Notes under the pieces: generated by a model | What the model saw: the letters and a program-made list of their open reading frames with translations, nothing else | Database searches by the model: none | What the model was told of the DNA's origin: nothing | In this document: piece after piece, positions 7,623-11,067 of the stretch | Numbering within the stretch: position 1 is the stretch's first letter | How the letters are laid out: each line of letters begins with the position of its first letter | Translations under genes and position numbers: made by a program | Source: Flammula alnicola | Lineage: Eukaryota > Basidiomycota > Agaricomycetes > Agaricales > Strophariaceae | Assembly: GCA_015499995.1 (NCBI GenBank) | Contig: JADNRV010000844.1 | Span: 1 to 11,067, forward strand | DNA: 11,067 nucleotides | Direction: 5' to 3'

Positions 7623-8099
7623 TTTCCTGTTACGACTTACTTTTGTTTTTGTATCTTAGTTTCTATGTATTGTGTTCGGAATGTATTAAGACGCTAACTA
7701 CAAGCCTGTTGTATTAGTGTGCTATAGCTACTATATGGACGTGATTGTAATCTAAGTGGTCGAAAGAGAGAGCAGAAGAGCCGCCATTGGAATTTTTCAG
7801 GCGCGTTGAGTTTAGGGCCGGTGTAGTGGCGACGGTTACTGCGGGTGATTGGATCGCCGGTAAATGCGCCGATGTGCTGACATAACCACGTCGTTTGAAG
7901 TGATGAATAATCAAGAAAACACTGGCCCTAATGCAATGACACGTACAACACGGCCCGCGCGGCGTGAGCTGTTATTCTTTCTTTTCCTCGTCGTACTAAT
8001 AACGCGTCCATAATTACGCGTCGACATAGAGTAGTTTAGTAGTCTAGTAGTTTAGTCGCATATATACCAAAATAACTCGGTTAATACCGCCTAATAAGA
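7623..8099. promoter_or_regulatory. Divergent promoter between the two degraded genes
   Basis: This 477 bp gap separates the starts of the minus-strand unknown gene and the plus-strand Spt5-like gene. Two ACGCGT boxes (8002-8007 and 8016-8021) match the fungal MluI cell-cycle box bound by MBF-type factors. An AT-rich TATATA lies at 8061-8066, about 35 bp before the ATG at 8100. A short TAGTTTAGTAGTC-like tandem tract precedes it (8030-8056). The rest contains no credible gene; a 66-codon minus frame at 7714-7914 lacks coding features. Confidence 0.45.
8002..8021. promoter_or_regulatory. Paired ACGCGT boxes (MCB-like)
   Basis: Two identical palindromic hexamers lie 14 bp apart, about 80-100 bp before the Spt5-like ATG. 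Pairs of this motif are the known target arrangement for G1/S regulators (Mbp1/Swi6 type) in ascomycete yeasts. Function here is inference. Confidence 0.35.
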
Positions 8100-9305
8100 A
8101 TGTCGAACCGCCCCGCGAAAAGAAGAAGAACGGACACCGTATGTTTAAGATAATGTGTCTGCATATCCATGATAGGAAACTGACGGAAACTCTACAGAAT
8201 AGGTTCATGGACTTGGAAGCAATCACAGATGATGTGTTAGAAGATGATGAGTTAACAGATGGAGAGGAAGAACTGGAAGGTAATGTGTCTGCTCCTCAAA
8301 CGAAATACCAAACGCAGTATTGAGCATTTTTGGGTTGCAGATGAAATGGACGAGGAGGAGACAAGATGGGACTCGGTAGTGAGCCATGCTCGGCTATGAC
8401 AAGCTATGGCTGATACCTGGTCAGAAGAAGTGCACCTTCTCGCTGATCTGGCACGATGAGCTACCAGACGAGCTGCCATGGAACAGGGGACAAGTACAGA
8501 GGATGCGGGTTCCAGTCCGAATACGCCACTGCAGACTATACATTGTTTAAAGATGACAACTTGTGGGAGATTGGATGCAAGGTGAGTTGTAATCACAGTT
8601 TTTTCTACTACCTGGCGACTAACATTAACTCCTGGCCAGCTTGGAAGTGAAAATGCAGCGGTTTTCAAGATACTCCATCTAGCTTTCCATCCTACGACTC
8701 CGCAGAGCCTGGCGCGCTCCGTAATGGCTAACCCTTCCCGGCCTGGACGTATCTATGCCGAGGTTTCGACTCACCAGCAGGCAATGCGATTGGCCACGTC
8801 CGTTAGTGAGCTAAACAAGGCCATGCTGCGACCGGTTCCTCGCGAGGAATGGGCCCAAACACGCATCGTCAGGTCGCTGAACATTAGCCGTCAATCATGG
8901 GGACGGGTCCGGGGAAAGAGAAAGGGCTGGGAACACTACAGAGGGGACGTGGGGCTCGTGGAAAGTGTTGAAGGGAAAATGGTTCTGCTGCTGGTACCCC
9001 GCATCCGCTTCTCGTCACCAGAGGACCGCCTGTCTCGTCCTACACAGGCACTGTCTCTAAAAGAAATGGTGGAATCGACATTTGGCGAAGAAACAGTGGA
9101 GATGCAGTTGGGAGGATCGTATAGGTTCGAGGGGAGACAATACTCCAAGAAGGGTTTCCTCATGGTAAATATTTCCGACATTGATCTCATGTATTCAGTG
9201 GATCCGCTGAGAGACCCACTACGCGCTCAGCGACCTAAACCACACACACAACTGTGGAGCGCGATCCTAACTAGGTCGAGCGATGAAGAGACCGCGAGCG
9301 GCTAG
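8100..9305 (+). pseudogene. Short Spt5-like gene (acidic N-terminus, NGN, first KOW), with in-frame stops
   Basis: Exons: 8100-8138, 8198-8279, 8341-8581 and 8640-9305. Introns are 58-61 bp with GTATGT, GTAATG and GTGAGT donors. Spt5 is the NusG-family transcription elongation factor that clamps RNA polymerase II with Spt4. Order in the roughly 342-residue product: basic KRRR start, acidic stretch (DDVLEDDELTDGEEELEG), NGN domain from DDNLWEIGCK through PGRIYAEV to VPREEW (about residues 112-200), and KOW1 (RVRGKRKGWEHYRGDVGLVE ... LLLVPRI, about 209-243). A YSKKGFL segment matches the piece after KOW1 in Spt5. Spt5 is normally about 800-1100 aa with several KOWs and a C-terminal repeat; here TAG at 9303-9305 ends it early. 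Exon 3 has TGA at 8397-8399 and 8457-8459, both one change from CGA, and a -1 shift between about 8455 and 8552. The housekeeping Spt5 must lie elsewhere; this is a derived, probably dead paralogue. Confidence 0.7.
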
Positions 9306-9473
9306 CTCTGAACGGAATACTATTCTCCTTACCTGAGCTATTTTTAGCACTTAGTAAAGCTTACAATGTAGTCTAAATGTTACAAGTCCGGACATTACAA
9401 TGACAAGACTACTAAGGACTAGAGGAAACTATGCAAGATAACGAGGAATGCGCGGTTTAATAACGACATTATC
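9306..9473. other. Short non-coding gap before the right LTR
   Basis: AT-rich sequence with no coding signal. A 3' LTR should be preceded directly by a polypurine tract; the bases before 9474 (ACGACATTATC) are not one. Confidence 0.5.
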
Positions 9474-10218
9474 ATTAGTAACTATTGAGATAACAGTCAA
9501 TACATCTAATGAAGTGTACGGAATAGGCGCCTTTCAGTAATATCTTAACCATCCGGCCTATACAGCGAGGGCGCGGATCTCTAGATTAGAAAGAACGGAC
9601 ATCTAGGCACACTACAGGACAGGTCGCGTGACATTGCCGAAGGCACCGAGGACAGTGGAGCAGCGGGGTAAAGCAGACGCCCATAGACGCGCCTGTAGCA
9701 ACGCCGATCAAAGCTCGGATCAGAGGGATACCTAATTGGGAACACATACCATATCGGGTAATAACTGGGTACAGGAAGATTTCCGGGGTGCATAACTCGA
9801 CATAGCGAGATCCCAGATGCACGCCGAGGGTACCAGAGTATCGGGTACAGAGGACGAAGGGTTACAACCCTAATCACGAGCATTATCTCGGACAGAACGT
9901 GCGTGGATTGCCCGAGCATCTCCGACGAGATGTAGGCGCGTCTATGCTCCGGTCAGTCTATAGCCAATGACAGGACAAGATACCAATGAAAACGAAAGGT
10001 CACGAGCCTGTATACCACGCGGTCGAGGAGGATTAAGTCTTAGGCGCTTAAGTTAGCCGAACCGACGGCGATCTGAGCTCCCGATCCAACCAAAAAGGCA
10101 TGATTGAGCGGATGAGCATGGAAACGGTACTCCACAAGGCCGCCGCTCGCGCACAAATGCCCATGAAAACTCTATATTCTCGTCATTGCGTCTATGTAAT
10201 AATATATCGTCTCAGTAG

Positions 10219-10225
10219 TATATAA
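10219..10225 (+). promoter_or_regulatory. TATA box of the right LTR
   Basis: TATATAA in the same context as the left copy. It could drive transcription rightwards out of the window. Confidence 0.5.
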
Positions 10226-10277
10226 GCAGCCCTGTAACACCGTAGAACACAAGCAATTTACCACCCACGAGATACAA

Positions 10278-10303
10278 GCGCTTAAGAGTTATATCTTAAG
10301 TGT
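10278..10303 (+). other. Leader hairpin, right LTR
   Basis: Same CTTAAGA/TCTTAAG stem (10281-10287 and 10294-10300) and 6 base loop as the left LTR, with no change. Confidence 0.4.
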
Positions 10304-10504
10304 TTCACCTCTAAGTACCAAGTAGCTTCAAAGCGAGAGTCCCATAATATAAAAAGAAACCAAGTAACGATATAAACGAACTGTTAAGACGAGAACACGT
10401 GTCTAAGTGATTCGCCAAGACAAGTAAAGAGAGTTATAAGCCAAGGAACCTGTCTAAGTGACTTGTTCAAAACCTACCCTTTGTCAAAGGACATCTGGGG
10501 ACCT

Positions 10505-10595
10505 GGACTGTAGTGTCGGTAGACAAAGTGTCTACGCGCCTCTGGCCATTGTTAAGGGACTGTAGTGTCGGCGGATAAGACATCTGCGCGCCTCT
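10505..10595 (+). repeat. Tandem hairpin repeat, right LTR
   Basis: Second copy of the 39 bp tandem pair (10505-10543 and 10557-10595). The only change from the left LTR inside the units is one loop base (AAAGC to AAAGT), so both stems are intact. Confidence 0.55.
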
Positions 10596-11051
10596 TTCCA
10601 CAAGTATAGTTTTTGAGACAAGTAAAGACAAGTTAAAGGGCATAGAGCCATCTTCTCAATTGAAGAACAAGACAAAGCAAGATCAGTTAGCAGTTTGTGC
10701 ATAGAGCACTAGTTTCCGAGTACCAGACCAGAATTTACACAAGTCTATTGGACTTAAAACGACCCATTGACTATAAACGCGCCTAAGGCCTTGCTTCAGC
10801 CGTTACATAGTTAAACACCTTCTTTTATCGCGCACCTACTATCAGGTATCGATATTATAAAACTATTATCCTCCCCTTGGACGAACTAAGTCAACTAAAC
10901 ATTGATTTGGGTGTTTGAGTGTAGTAAAGTAGTTATTAATAGTGAAGCAAGTCGGATTTGATAGTATCTCTTTAATAGACCTTACAAGTCTATTGAAAGC
11001 AACTACTTGATTATCTAGTAGTTCACACACACCCCGCACTAAGCATCTTTA

Positions 11052-11067
11052 GCGATGCTCTACTAGC
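11052..11067. other. Right flank of the second LTR
   Basis: Sixteen bases, starting GCGATGCTC. GCGAT resembles GTGAT just before 3114 (4 of 5), a possible but imperfect target-site duplication. Confidence 0.25.

Larger units (their letters stand above)
9474..11051 (+). mobile_element. LTR-like direct repeat, right copy (1578 bp)
   Basis: Same orientation and extent as the left copy. By eye, about 35 of some 41 differences fall in the first 780 bp and only about six in the remaining 800 bp. Small indels include GA after 9587, a missing T near 9665, single added G bases near 10500 and 10640, and an extra CA near 11031. TATA box, leader hairpin and tandem hairpins are conserved. No polypurine tract precedes it and no primer binding site follows it, so it is either a solo LTR or the 3' LTR of a rearranged element. 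Minus-strand frames at 9581-9919 are chance. Confidence 0.75.

Noticed and set aside
8376..8424. Possible 49 bp intron (GTAGTG ... GTCAG) that would remove the first TGA of the Spt5-like gene
   Set aside because: Splicing it leads into a frame that stops at TAA 8548-8550 before the NGN domain, so it does not rescue the gene.
11041..11066. Helitron-like 3' end: hairpin AGCATC/GATGCT followed by CTACTAG at the right edge
   Set aside because: The hairpin needs bases outside the repeat, and the left copy diverges right after CTTTA with no CTAG end. LTR features (TATA, primer binding site, gag-like start) explain the repeats better.
1..11067. CRISPR arrays, bacterial operons, tRNA or rRNA genes
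   Set aside because: No spaced direct repeats, Shine-Dalgarno-led gene runs or cloverleaf/rRNA-like sequence seen; the intron-rich genes are eukaryotic.

Overview
The window reads as nuclear DNA of a filamentous fungus, most likely an agaricomycete basidiomycete. Its genes are split by many 46-66 bp introns with GTRNGN-type donors, CTGAC/CTAAC-like branch points and YAG acceptors. The proteins are rich in Ser/Asp/Pro disorder, and LTR-retrotransposon remnants lie next to decaying genes. The species cannot be fixed from this sequence.

Left part (1-3111). At the edge lies exon 1 of a minus-strand gene (13-162), which leaves the window at a GTAAGT donor. A 225 bp divergent promoter carrying a CACGTG palindrome separates it from a plus-strand gene (388-2106). 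That gene has at least six exons and one break in reading frame. It encodes an unrecognised protein with a repetitive, acidic N-terminal half and a compact C-terminal half. Then comes about 1 kb without a convincing gene, holding a GC-rich 24 bp minisatellite (about 2701-2893).

Middle and right (3112-11051). Two direct repeats of about 1.57 kb (3112-4684 and 9474-11051), about 97% identical by eye, look like retrotransposon LTRs, each with a TATA box and RNA-hairpin-forming leader sequences. The first is followed by a plausible primer binding site and a short gag-like N-terminus. That coding stretch stops abruptly at a 20 bp stub of LTR 3' end (5011-5030). Between this stub and the second LTR lies a divergent gene pair sharing a 477 bp promoter with two ACGCGT boxes. 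On the minus strand is a seven-exon gene of unknown function (5028-7622). On the plus strand is a four-exon gene (8100-9305) recognisable as a short Spt5 paralogue, with an acidic N-terminus, NGN and first KOW but none of the later KOWs or C-terminal repeats. Both have good splice signals but carry in-frame stops and small indels, so both look like young pseudogenes.

Interpretation. The LTRs could bracket a 7.9 kb cargo-carrying element, but the Spt5-like gene runs in the same direction as the LTR promoter and keeps its introns, which argues against passage through a spliced RNA. LTR insertions on both sides of a pre-existing, decaying gene pair is the simpler reading. The most distinctive new signal is a tandem pair of hairpins inside the LTR (4141-4231) whose stem differences are all compensatory.
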